Under the pieces are notes generated by a model. The model was not told where the DNA came from. It searched no databases and worked only from the letters and a program-made list of their open reading frames with translations. Below, piece by piece: positions 16,594 to 24,240 of a stretch of DNA of 64,000 bases. Numbering within the stretch: position 1 is the first letter of the stretch; the number at the start of each line of letters is the position of its first letter. Position numbers and translations under genes: made by a program. This DNA is from Tichowtungia sp964398915 (lineage in GTDB: Bacteria > Verrucomicrobiota > Kiritimatiellia > Kiritimatiellales > Tichowtungiaceae): assembly GCA_964398915.1 (NCBI GenBank), contig CAYNOR010000004.1, positions 81,294 to 145,293 of the forward strand, written 5' to 3'.

Positions 16594-17196
16594 ATGAAGT
16601 ATAATGGACCAAAAGTAAAAAAAGCGCGTCGGTTGGGCATTGCCCTTTCGCCGAAATGTGAAAAATTCCTCGAACGTCGCCCGCACCCCCCGGGACAGCA
16701 CGGCCCGTCCCGTCGGCGCAGCAAGCTGACCGATTATGGTAAACAGTTGATTGAAAAACAGCGTTTGCGCTATCAGTACAATCTGGCCGAGCGCCAATTG
16801 CGCGGCTACTACGCTAAAGCATCCCGCAAAGTCGGCAATACCGCCGATATCATGTTGCAGTTGCTCGAAACCCGTTTCGACGCTGTTGTACTTCGTGCCG
16901 GATTCGCCCGCTCCATTTATCAGGCTCGCCAGCTTGTCGGCCACGCTCACTTCCTCATCAATGGCAAAAAGGTCAATATCCCTTCCTACCAGATGCGCGT
17001 TGGTGATGTGATCACCGTTCGTGAAGGCAGCCGTGACCTGGAGATTTTCCCGGCCGCACAGACGATTGCCACGACCCCGGCTTATTTGACGGTAGATGAC
17101 AAGAAGCTTACCGCCAGCCTGTGCCGCTTGCCAGAACACGGTGAAGTGCCTGTGCAGTGCGAAGCCTCACTGGTTGTCGAGTTCTACTCGCGCTAA
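16594..17196 (+). CDS. rpsD: 30S ribosomal protein S4
   Basis: 200 residues, the usual bacterial length. The N-terminus MKYNGPKVKKARRLG and the S4 RNA-binding domain (about 90-155: RFDAVVLRAGFARSIYQARQLVGHAH, INGKKVNIPS) are clear. S4 nucleates assembly of the 16S rRNA 5' domain. The N-terminal zinc-type cysteine cluster is absent (only one Cys near residue 27), so this is the zinc-independent C- form. The ribosome-binding site is GGAGAG. The gene stands alone, away from the alpha operon, with its own promoter, structured leader and terminator. Confidence 0.97.
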   Translation: MKYNGPKVKKARRLGIALSPKCEKFLERRPHPPGQHGPSRRRSKLTDYGKQLIEKQRLRYQYNLAERQLRGYYAKASRKVGNTADIMLQLLETRFDAVVLRAGFARSIYQARQLVGHAHFLINGKKVNIPSYQMRVGDVITVREGSRDLEIFPAAQTIATTPAYLTVDDKKLTASLCRLPEHGEVPVQCEASLVVEFYSR

Positions 17197-17219
17197 GCCG
17201 TTCGCTGTATCTCAAAAAG

Positions 17220-17245
17220 GGCTCTGCAAATGCAGAGCCTTTTTT
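17220..17245 (+). terminator. Rho-independent terminator after rpsD
   Basis: GGCTCTGCA (17220-17228) pairs with TGCAGAGCC (17231-17239), followed by six T residues. An A-run on the other side means it could also work on the opposite strand. It lies 23 bp after the rpsD stop. Confidence 0.9.
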
Positions 17246-17477
17246 GTGTATACGTCAGACATGTAACCGGGGCTCCATCTACCCAAAACAGGATTTTTAA
17301 ATGATGCGTTCAGGCTGTAAATAAAGGATGAAGCAATGATTTTTGTGAAGAGAGGGCCTGTTTTGGACAGATGAACCGCAGACCCGAGACGAAGTCGAGA
17401 GAGGCTGACGCGGAGCGGCGGCAACGACCAAAGGGAGAGGCAACTCCAAACAGGGAATATCGAAGGCTGAAGGCCCG

Positions 17478-17553
17478 GTTAACCTTCGAAATTCATTCTC
17501 TGCTCGATATTCGATATTTACGGATGGACAAAATTTATATTGGACAGCCGTGA
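17478..17553 (+). repeat. Dispersed intergenic repeat, copy 2 (76 bp)
   Basis: Second copy of the unit at 9371-9449, same orientation, lacking three bases (AAT) after GAAATT and differing at three positions. It lies between the rpsD terminator and ftsW. Confidence 0.85.
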
Positions 17554-17693
17554 ACCGGACGAAAAACGCGGTTGCGCCGCAAACCCGCGCAGCAAAAACC
17601 CGGTTCAGCCCGCATCTTGCGTTCTGTATTGCGCTTTAATTTTTTATCAATTACGCATTACGTATTACTTGTTTTTATCGGTATAGTAGCCCC

Positions 17694-18833
17694 ATGCAAC
17701 GAACCATTTCTGTATTGATTGCCGCCGTGCTGATTTTGTCCACCATCGGTTTGGTTATGCTGTTCAGCGCCAGCATGGTGCGTGGCGATGCGGATTTCCA
17801 TGACACCGGCTATTTTATCAAAAAGCAGGGAATATGGATGTTGTTATCGCTGATTGTCGCCATTATTTGTACACGGGTGAATATGCGCTGGCTGCATATG
17901 GCGGCACTGCCGCTAGCCGCTATCTGTGCGCTGCTTCTGGTCGTAGTCTTTATCCCCGGTATTGGCGTTAAAACCAATGGCAGCTGGCGCTGGCTCCAGC
18001 TCGGGCCCCTGAGGGTGCAGCCGTCCGAGTTTGCAAAGATCAGTATTGTTCTGACCTTCGCATGGTGGATTTCCCGTCGCCGCCGTTATATGCATACGTT
18101 TAAAAGAGGGTTGCTTCCTCCGCTGATTGTGCTGGGTTTTTTTGCTATGCTGCTGATCGCTGAACCCGACTTTGGAACGACGGTACTTGTGGGGCTCGTA
18201 ACAATGGGGCTGCTTTACATCGGCGGCGCCAGACCGCGCTATTTGCTCGGGTTTGCCGGTGCTGGAGTCGGCGCTTTGGTGGTGCTTTTAGCGCACAATG
18301 CCAATCGCGTAGATCGATTTCTCGCCTTTTTTAATCCGGAAGAGAATGCACAAGGCGCAGCCTGGCAATTGATCAATGGACTTATTGCTTTTGCTTCAGG
18401 TGGTGCGCACGGAACCGGACTCGGTAACAGTATTCAGAAATATCACTACCTGCCGGAAGCGCACACTGACTTTATTCTACCGATTATCGGTGAAGAGTTC
18501 GGTCTGGTTGCCACACTGACGGTTCTGATTCTCTTCGTCGTTATTTTTATCTGCGGACTGCGTGTCGCTGGGCGCGCTTCGAACGACTTCGGGCGTTTTA
18601 CTGCGCTCGGCATTACGCTCATGATCACCCTGCAGGCCATGATTAATCTCGCGGTCGTTACCGGTTGTGTGCCTACCAAAGGGATTGCTCTTCCGTTTAT
18701 CAGCTACGGCGGATCGAGTCTTCTTGTCTCATCCGCCATGATCGGCATGTTGATCAATGTGGCTCATACGGCGCGTGATCCGAAGGAAAAAAATCGCACG
18801 GCACTTTTTAAGGATCGCAGCCGCACGGCTTAA
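17694..18833 (+). CDS. ftsW: FtsW/RodA-family peptidoglycan polymerase, FtsW-like
   Basis: A 379-residue SEDS protein with about ten membrane segments. Conserved stretches: GSWRWLQLGPLRVQPSEFAK, AEPDFGTT (the SEDS catalytic aspartate region), GTGLGNSIQKYHYLPEAHTDFI, and the C-terminal PTKGIALPFISYGGSS. The PTKG form favours FtsW (septal glycosyltransferase with a class b PBP) over RodA. No division or mre genes are adjacent, so the assignment rests on motifs. The ATG at 17694 has no evident ribosome-binding site. The stop overlaps the convergent phosphoesterase stop within a TTAA. Confidence 0.88.
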   Translation: MQRTISVLIAAVLILSTIGLVMLFSASMVRGDADFHDTGYFIKKQGIWMLLSLIVAIICTRVNMRWLHMAALPLAAICALLLVVVFIPGIGVKTNGSWRWLQLGPLRVQPSEFAKISIVLTFAWWISRRRRYMHTFKRGLLPPLIVLGFFAMLLIAEPDFGTTVLVGLVTMGLLYIGGARPRYLLGFAGAGVGALVVLLAHNANRVDRFLAFFNPEENAQGAAWQLINGLIAFASGGAHGTGLGNSIQKYHYLPEAHTDFILPIIGEEFGLVATLTVLILFVVIFICGLRVAGRASNDFGRFTALGITLMITLQAMINLAVVTGCVPTKGIALPFISYGGSSLLVSSAMIGMLINVAHTARDPKEKNRTALFKDRSRTA

Positions 18834-19774
18834 AACCGGGTACGGCGCAGGGTGTGAACGGTGATTTCCGGCGGACAGTTGAAGCGCACTTCGACGGATG
18901 AGGTTCCTGCGCCGCGCGATGTGTAGCCGGTCATTCCTTCAAAGTACCATAGTCCGGCACGGCATTCTCGCGGACAGTTGCTATTGATGATCAACGGGCG
19001 GCCTCCCGGCAGACAGATTTGTCCGGCGTGCGTGTGGCCGCACAGATAGAGATTGATACCCGCAAAGGCAGATTTCCGGCAGATTTCAGGGGAGTGCGCC
19101 AAAAGAATCTTGAACGCCTCGTCAGGAACTCCTTCGAGAGCCTTATCGAGGTTGTCGGTTTCGTAGTAATGCGGATCGTCCACGCCAGCCAGACAAAGGC
19201 TTGTACCGTTGTGTTCCAGCATAACGTGTTCGTTCAGCAACAGGCGGATTCCACCTGCTTCAAGCGCCGGAACCATTTCAATCGCATCGTGGTTGCCCAG
19301 AACAGCGAAGGTGCCGGTTTTTATGTGGCGGCGCAATTCGACCATTCGGCCGGCTGGTGTGTTATAATCCTCAAACGTGCCTTCGCGGAAATCTCCTGTG
19401 ATCACGCACACGTCGTATTCAAGCGGTTCAATCAGTCGAATCAGAATTCCGGTCAGCTCAGGATTGCCGTCAATATGCGTATCGCTGATGTGCAATAGCC
19501 GGAATCCGTCGAAGGCTTCCGGCAGGTCGGGGCAGGGCAGTTCCTGAAAATTAACCCGTACGTCCAGCGCATTGCGGTGGCCGGGACGGTAAAGGCCGGT
19601 AATTTTGAGTGCCGTGCGGATTATGCGGTGGAGCGTGCGGATTTGCTCAATATGAAACCAAACCTTGCCGCTCCCGAAAAGCCGTGCGGCGTGGTGTGTC
19701 TGGATTTTAAGCCGTTGTGCAAGAAGTGCCCGGCTCAGCCTTTTCTCAAGTTGCTGATAATCTATTTCGGCCAT
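18830..19774 (-). CDS. Calcineurin-like metallophosphoesterase (YkuE/LpxG-like)
   Basis: 314 residues with all metallophosphoesterase motifs in order: D-x-H (ISDTHID, near residue 96), GDF, GNHD, LLAHSP and GHTHAGQ. These bind a dinuclear metal centre. Overall layout matches the YkuE-type group, which includes chlamydial LpxG (UDP-2,3-diacylglucosamine pyrophosphatase in lipid A synthesis). An LpxG role is plausible in a PVC-like diderm but unproven. About 80 N-terminal residues are basic and helical with no membrane segment. The start at 19772-19774 has AAAGGAA upstream. Convergent with ftsW. Confidence 0.85.
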   Translation of the reverse strand: MAEIDYQQLEKRLSRALLAQRLKIQTHHAARLFGSGKVWFHIEQIRTLHRIIRTALKITGLYRPGHRNALDVRVNFQELPCPDLPEAFDGFRLLHISDTHIDGNPELTGILIRLIEPLEYDVCVITGDFREGTFEDYNTPAGRMVELRRHIKTGTFAVLGNHDAIEMVPALEAGGIRLLLNEHVMLEHNGTSLCLAGVDDPHYYETDNLDKALEGVPDEAFKILLAHSPEICRKSAFAGINLYLCGHTHAGQICLPGGRPLIINSNCPRECRAGLWYFEGMTGYTSRGAGTSSVEVRFNCPPEITVHTLRRTRF

Positions 19775-19824
19775 TGAGAGTTCCTTTTGCCTGAACTATA
19801 TTCGCACATCAACCGGCTTAAAAG

Positions 19825-22011
19825 ATGAATACGACTCAAAAAAAAGACGACAACCGCCGCCTGGATGGACAGATTGAGCGGGCTGTTTTCCGGAATGAGG
19901 ATAACGGCTACGCCGTCTTGCGAGTCAAGGTCCGCGGACATAAAGACCTCGTTACGGTCGTTGGCACAGTTTCAAGCGCCAACCCCGGCGAATGGCTGGC
20001 TGCCGATGGGGAATGGATATCTGACGCCCATTACGGCAGGCAGTTTAAAGCGGAAGCCATGCGTATTTCTCAGCCCGACACGCTGGACGGTATCAAAAAA
20101 TTTCTTGGCTCCGGAATGATCCGCGGCATCGGCAAAGAATATGCCGAGCGGCTGGTGCAGGCTTTCGGGCGCGATGTTTTTGACGTGATTGAAAATTCTT
20201 CGGCCAAACTGCTCAAGGTGGAAGGAATCGGTCCGGGGCGCCGGGCCAGCATCCGCGCGGCGTGGGCCGAGCAGAAGGGCGTTCGCGAAATCATGAGTTT
20301 TCTTTTCAGTCATGGCGTGAGCACGGCGCGTGCCTTCCGGATCTATAAAACCTACGGCGAACGCTCCATCGAATTGATTCAGCGGGATCCATACTGCTTA
20401 GCCCGTGATATTCATGGCATCGGTTTTTTAATTGCCGACGGTATTGCACAAAAACTTGGCATTGCCAAAGACTCCGAACTGCGCGCCCGCGCCGGAATTG
20501 AGTATGTCTTGCAGGAATTGACTGCCAGCGGGCACTGCGCCGCGCCGCGCGGAGATTTACAAAGCAAAACAGTCGAACTGCTTGAAATTCAACCCGAACA
20601 GATTGCCGGCGCGCTGGACTGGCTGATTGAACAAAAGCGGTTGATCCTGGATGAGGCCCGGCAGGGCAACACGCTGGTTTATCTGCCCAAACTTTATTTC
20701 GCGGAATGGGCTTTTGCAAAAAAACTGATCGAACTCAACTACGGCAGACATCCGTGCCCCGCAATTGATTTTGAAAAAGCACTGGAGTGGGTGCAGAAGA
20801 AAACAGAAATCCAGTTATCGGAAAACCAGTGTGTTGCACTGCGCCTTGCTGTGCAGGCTAAAGTGATGGTTATCACCGGCGGGCCCGGCGTCGGTAAAAC
20901 CACGCTCGTAAATTCGATTATTCAGGTTTTTGCCGCCAAAAAACTTACCGTTGTGCTTTGTGCTCCGACGGGCCGTGCCGCCAAGCGGTTAAGTGAGACC
21001 ACCGGACTGGAAGCCAAGACGATTCACCGGCTTTTGATGTTTAATCCCGGTATCGGCGGTTTCCGGCACAATCAGGATAATCCGCTTTCAGGTGATGTAT
21101 TCATTATTGATGAATCCAGTATGATTGATCAGGTGCTGGCCTATCAGCTGTTGCAGGCGATTCCTCAACGCGCAGCGGTTATTTTTGTTGGCGATGCCGA
21201 CCAGCTTCCGTCGGTCGGACCGGGGCGCGTACTGTGCGATATCATCGCCTCCGGTGCTGTGCCGGTTGTTGCACTGACCGAAATTTTCCGGCAGGCCGCT
21301 GAAAGCCGGATCGTCACGGGGGCTCACCGGATTAATCACGGACAGCTGCCCGAATTTCCGGATGAGGGTGATAAATCGTCCGATCTTTATTTTGTTGAAG
21401 CGGAAGAGGCGCAGAAGGTGATCGGGGTTATCAGTAAAATGGTTGGCGAATCGCTTCCGCACCGGCTTGGATTTAATCCGATTGAGGATATTCAGATTCT
21501 GACACCGATGCAGCGGGGCGAGCTGGGTGCGCGCAATCTCAATCAGGTGATGCAGGGATTGTTGAATCCGGCGGGCCGTGAAATCGAACGCTTTGGCACA
21601 GTTTTCCGCGAAGGCGATCGCGTTATGCAGACGGTGAATGACTATGACAAGGATGTTTTTAACGGCGATCTGGGCCGCATTGTGACGATTGACGAGGAGC
21701 AACGCGAACTGGTTGTAAAGATTGATGACCGCCGGGTGAAGTATGAGTTCCGGGAGCTTGACGAGCTGGTACACGCCTATGCGGTTACCATTCATAAATC
21801 GCAAGGAAGTGAGTATCCGTGCGTCATCATACCGGTGCATACGCAGCACTTTGTCATGCTTCAGCGCAGCCTGTTTTATACCGCCGTTACGCGTGCCAGA
21901 AAATTCGCCGTGCTCGTGGGTACGAAAAAAGCCATGGGACTGGCCGTCAGCCGTACGGAATCGCGTGAACGCGTCACCACACTCAAAGAACGCCTTCAGA
22001 GTCAGAAGTAA
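19825..22011 (+). CDS. recD2: RecD2-family ATP-dependent DNA helicase
   Basis: A 728-residue SF1B helicase. The N-terminal ~330 residues carry the RecD2 OB-like and helix-hairpin-helix part (FLGSGMIRGIGKEYAERLV; GIGPGRRASI). The motor follows, with Walker A GGPGVGKTTL (near residue 353), Walker B-type FIIDESSM, GDADQLPSVGPGRVL, and a C-terminal UvrD-like VTIHKSQGSEYP plus TAVTRAR. RecD2 proteins act in DNA repair without RecBC and unwind 5' to 3'. Length fits the family (720-780). It stands alone, divergent from the metallophosphoesterase and convergent with a small exported protein. Confidence 0.95.
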   Translation: MNTTQKKDDNRRLDGQIERAVFRNEDNGYAVLRVKVRGHKDLVTVVGTVSSANPGEWLAADGEWISDAHYGRQFKAEAMRISQPDTLDGIKKFLGSGMIRGIGKEYAERLVQAFGRDVFDVIENSSAKLLKVEGIGPGRRASIRAAWAEQKGVREIMSFLFSHGVSTARAFRIYKTYGERSIELIQRDPYCLARDIHGIGFLIADGIAQKLGIAKDSELRARAGIEYVLQELTASGHCAAPRGDLQSKTVELLEIQPEQIAGALDWLIEQKRLILDEARQGNTLVYLPKLYFAEWAFAKKLIELNYGRHPCPAIDFEKALEWVQKKTEIQLSENQCVALRLAVQAKVMVITGGPGVGKTTLVNSIIQVFAAKKLTVVLCAPTGRAAKRLSETTGLEAKTIHRLLMFNPGIGGFRHNQDNPLSGDVFIIDESSMIDQVLAYQLLQAIPQRAAVIFVGDADQLPSVGPGRVLCDIIASGAVPVVALTEIFRQAAESRIVTGAHRINHGQLPEFPDEGDKSSDLYFVEAEEAQKVIGVISKMVGESLPHRLGFNPIEDIQILTPMQRGELGARNLNQVMQGLLNPAGREIERFGTVFREGDRVMQTVNDYDKDVFNGDLGRIVTIDEEQRELVVKIDDRRVKYEFRELDELVHAYAVTIHKSQGSEYPCVIIPVHTQHFVMLQRSLFYTAVTRARKFAVLVGTKKAMGLAVSRTESRERVTTLKERLQSQK

Positions 22012-22025
22012 GGCTGTCGCCTGAA

Positions 22026-22376
22026 TCAATCGCCGCTGGACAATCCCGGCACAATTTCAATGGGTGTGCGGTTGGTGTTTGCGATGAAATTAGTTGATCC
22101 GATTTCATTCATGCGCCTGCTTAGCCGGGTTTGTAACCAGTCTTCCGGCGGATATTTTTTGATCAGTTCAACCGTTTTACGATCCTCTTTTGCCCGTTGA
22201 AATTCTTCAAAAATATCTCGACTGTAGTATCGTTCGTAGCGGTCTTCATAGGGGAAACGGTTATACCCATCATAGGTTCTATCCGTGACACCATAGTCAA
22301 CGGTTTGAGACATGCTTGTCAGAGGCCCGTAGAGCAAGGTGGCGATAAGAGCCAGGTTTGTCAGCGGGCTTTTCAT
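22026..22376 (-). CDS. Small exported protein of unknown function
   Basis: 116 residues with a signal peptide (MKSPLTNLALIATLLYGPLTSMSQ, probable cleavage after about residue 23). A Tyr/Arg/Asp-rich segment follows (RTYDGYNRFPYEDRYERYYS), then a short helical tail. No family recognised. It follows ettA by 8 bp on the same strand, so it may be read from the ettA transcript. Confidence 0.7.
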   Translation of the reverse strand: MKSPLTNLALIATLLYGPLTSMSQTVDYGVTDRTYDGYNRFPYEDRYERYYSRDIFEEFQRAKEDRKTVELIKKYPPEDWLQTRLSRRMNEIGSTNFIANTNRTPIEIVPGLSSGD

Positions 22377-22384
22377 AGTCAGGC

Positions 22385-24061
22385 TTAGCTGTGCGAAACA
22401 GGATGAAACTTGATGCGGTGCGGCTTGTCGGCTTCGTCACCGAGCAGGCGGCGGCGCTGTTCGTGATAGGCCTCGTAGTTGCCTTCAAACCAGGTGACTT
22501 TGCTGTCGCCTTCAAACGCCAGAATGTGCGTGGCTATGCGGTCGAGGAACCAGCGGTCATGGCTGACGACAACGGCACAGCCGCCAAAGCTGATCAGCGC
22601 TTCTTCGAGCGCACGCAGGGTGGTGACGTCGAGGTCGTTGGTCGGCTCGTCGAGCAGCAGTAGATTGCCTGCACGTTGAAGCAGTTTGGCCAGGTGTAGC
22701 CGGTTGCGTTCGCCGCCGGAAAGAACACCGACTTTTTTCTGCTGTTCAGCACCCTTGAAGTTGAATTTCCCACAGTAGGCACGGCCGTTCATCCGTTTGC
22801 CGCCGAGGTCGAGCCATTCATTGCCCCGGCAGATTTCTTCGTAAACGGTGTTGTCGGGATTGAGTGAATCGCGGGACTGATCTACGTAGGAAATTTTGAC
22901 AGTCGGGCCGATGGACAGGTTTCCGCCGGTCGGCTGTTCCTGTCCGGTGATCATCCGGAAGAGAGTGGTTTTTCCGGCGCCGTTTGCGCCGATAACGCCG
23001 ATGATGCCGCCGGGCGGCAGATCGAATTCGACGTTTTCCATAATGACGCGTTCACCATAATGTTTGGTCAGTTTCTCGGCGCGTACGACGAGGTTGCCGA
23101 GCCGTTCGCCGGAGGGAATTTGGATTTCGACGTTGTCTTCACGTGTATCGATTTCCTGTTGAGCGAGTTTTTCATAGTTCTGGATGCGGGCGCGGCTCTT
23201 GGCGCGGCGTCCGGACGGATTGGTGCGAATCCATTCGAGTTCGCGCTCGAGCAGTTTGCTTCGTGAGGCGGCCTGTTTATTCTGTGTGGCGAGCATATCC
23301 TGTTTCTGAGACAGCCAGGCCTCGTAGTTGCCTTTGTATGGGAACGCACGACCGGCATCGAGTTCCAGAATCCATTCGGTGACGTTGTTGAGGAAGTAGC
23401 GGTCGTGGGTGATCACCACCAAAGTACCGGCGTAGCGTTTCAGATATTCTTCCAGCCATGCGACCGATTCAGCGTCGAGGTGGTTGGTTGGTTCGTCAAG
23501 CAGCAGTACGTCGGGATTGGAAATCAGCAGACGGCAGAGGGCCACCCGGCGTTTTTCACCGCCGGAGAGCTTTTCAACCGAACTTTCGCCGGGTGGCAGG
23601 CGGAGCGAATCCATCGCCATTTCAACCTGACTTTCGAGACTCCATAAATCCTGTGTGTCGATTTTATCCTGAAGCTCGCCCAGCTCGTCGTTGAGTTTAT
23701 TGCTTTCTTCGTCGGAAAGATCTGTTGCCAGCAGGTCGCAAATTTCATTGTAGCGGTCGAGAATGGCCTGCGAGGCGGCAACACCTTCCATCACGTTGCC
23801 CATAACGGTTTTCGAGTTGTCGAGTTGCGGTTCTTGCGCGAGGTAGCCGATGCGGGCCCGTTTGGCGATCTGCACCTGTCCCATAAAATCCTTGTCTATG
23901 CCGGCCATAATCCGCAGAAGCGATGATTTGCCGGAGCCGTTGCCGCCGATCACGCCGATCTTTGCGCCGAAGAAGAACGCGAGAGTGACATCGTCCAGCA
24001 CGGTTTTCTTGTTATGCTGTTTGGTCAGGTTCTGCAGGTTGTATACATATTCGCCAGCCAT
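22385..24061 (-). CDS. ettA: Energy-dependent translational throttle protein EttA (ABC-F)
   Basis: A 558-residue soluble protein with two ABC domains and no membrane segments. First Walker A is GGNGSGKSS and the second GANGAGKTT; signatures are LSGGEKRR and LSGGERNR; the Walker B strings are LLLDEPTNHLD and LLLDEPTNDLD. The linker is long and charged (LEWIRTNPSGRRAKSRARIQNYEKL), and an arm-type insertion is present in domain 1. These match EttA, which gates the 70S E-site according to ATP/ADP ratio. The start has AAAGGA upstream. Confidence 0.95.
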   Translation of the reverse strand: MAGEYVYNLQNLTKQHNKKTVLDDVTLAFFFGAKIGVIGGNGSGKSSLLRIMAGIDKDFMGQVQIAKRARIGYLAQEPQLDNSKTVMGNVMEGVAASQAILDRYNEICDLLATDLSDEESNKLNDELGELQDKIDTQDLWSLESQVEMAMDSLRLPPGESSVEKLSGGEKRRVALCRLLISNPDVLLLDEPTNHLDAESVAWLEEYLKRYAGTLVVITHDRYFLNNVTEWILELDAGRAFPYKGNYEAWLSQKQDMLATQNKQAASRSKLLERELEWIRTNPSGRRAKSRARIQNYEKLAQQEIDTREDNVEIQIPSGERLGNLVVRAEKLTKHYGERVIMENVEFDLPPGGIIGVIGANGAGKTTLFRMITGQEQPTGGNLSIGPTVKISYVDQSRDSLNPDNTVYEEICRGNEWLDLGGKRMNGRAYCGKFNFKGAEQQKKVGVLSGGERNRLHLAKLLQRAGNLLLLDEPTNDLDVTTLRALEEALISFGGCAVVVSHDRWFLDRIATHILAFEGDSKVTWFEGNYEAYHEQRRRLLGDEADKPHRIKFHPVSHS

Positions 24062-24163
24062 AAAATGTTCCTTTCAAGGGTAGAGGCGGGGGAGAATGTA
24101 GAGAAAAATCTCCGCGAATCCACACTAATATTTACTAATTAGATGGGTGTAATGAGAGTAATC

Positions 24164-24191
24164 CGGTTTCTCAAAGAGGCTTTGGAAACCG
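24164..24191 (+). promoter_or_regulatory. Stable hairpin upstream of the LptD-fusion gene
   Basis: CGGTTTC (24164-24170), one unpaired T, CAAAG, loop AGG, CTTTG, then GAAACCG (24185-24191): a 12-bp stem with a single bulge, about 50 bp before the start codon. No T-run follows, so a terminator role is unlikely. Role unknown. Confidence 0.5.
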
Positions 24192-24240
24192 TGGCTTCGC
24201 TCTTGCCAAGGCGGAGGGGCTTCCGTACTCTCTGACAGAT

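Larger units (their letters stand above)
17197..17693. other. Intergenic region with terminator and dispersed repeat
   Basis: 497 bp between rpsD and ftsW. It holds the rpsD terminator (17220-17245) and a copy of the dispersed repeat (17478-17553). The remaining AT-rich segment near 17635-17670 contains near-repeats ATTACGCATTACGTATTAC. A 60-codon frame across 17371-17553 only translates the repeat and is not taken as a gene. TATAGT at 17682-17687 is too close to ftsW to serve an mRNA with a normal leader. Confidence 0.6.

Noticed and set aside
17371..17553. 60-codon frame ending in the dispersed repeat
   Set aside because: It translates the repeat itself; the other repeat copy is frame-disrupted by its indel and flank, so coding is not conserved.
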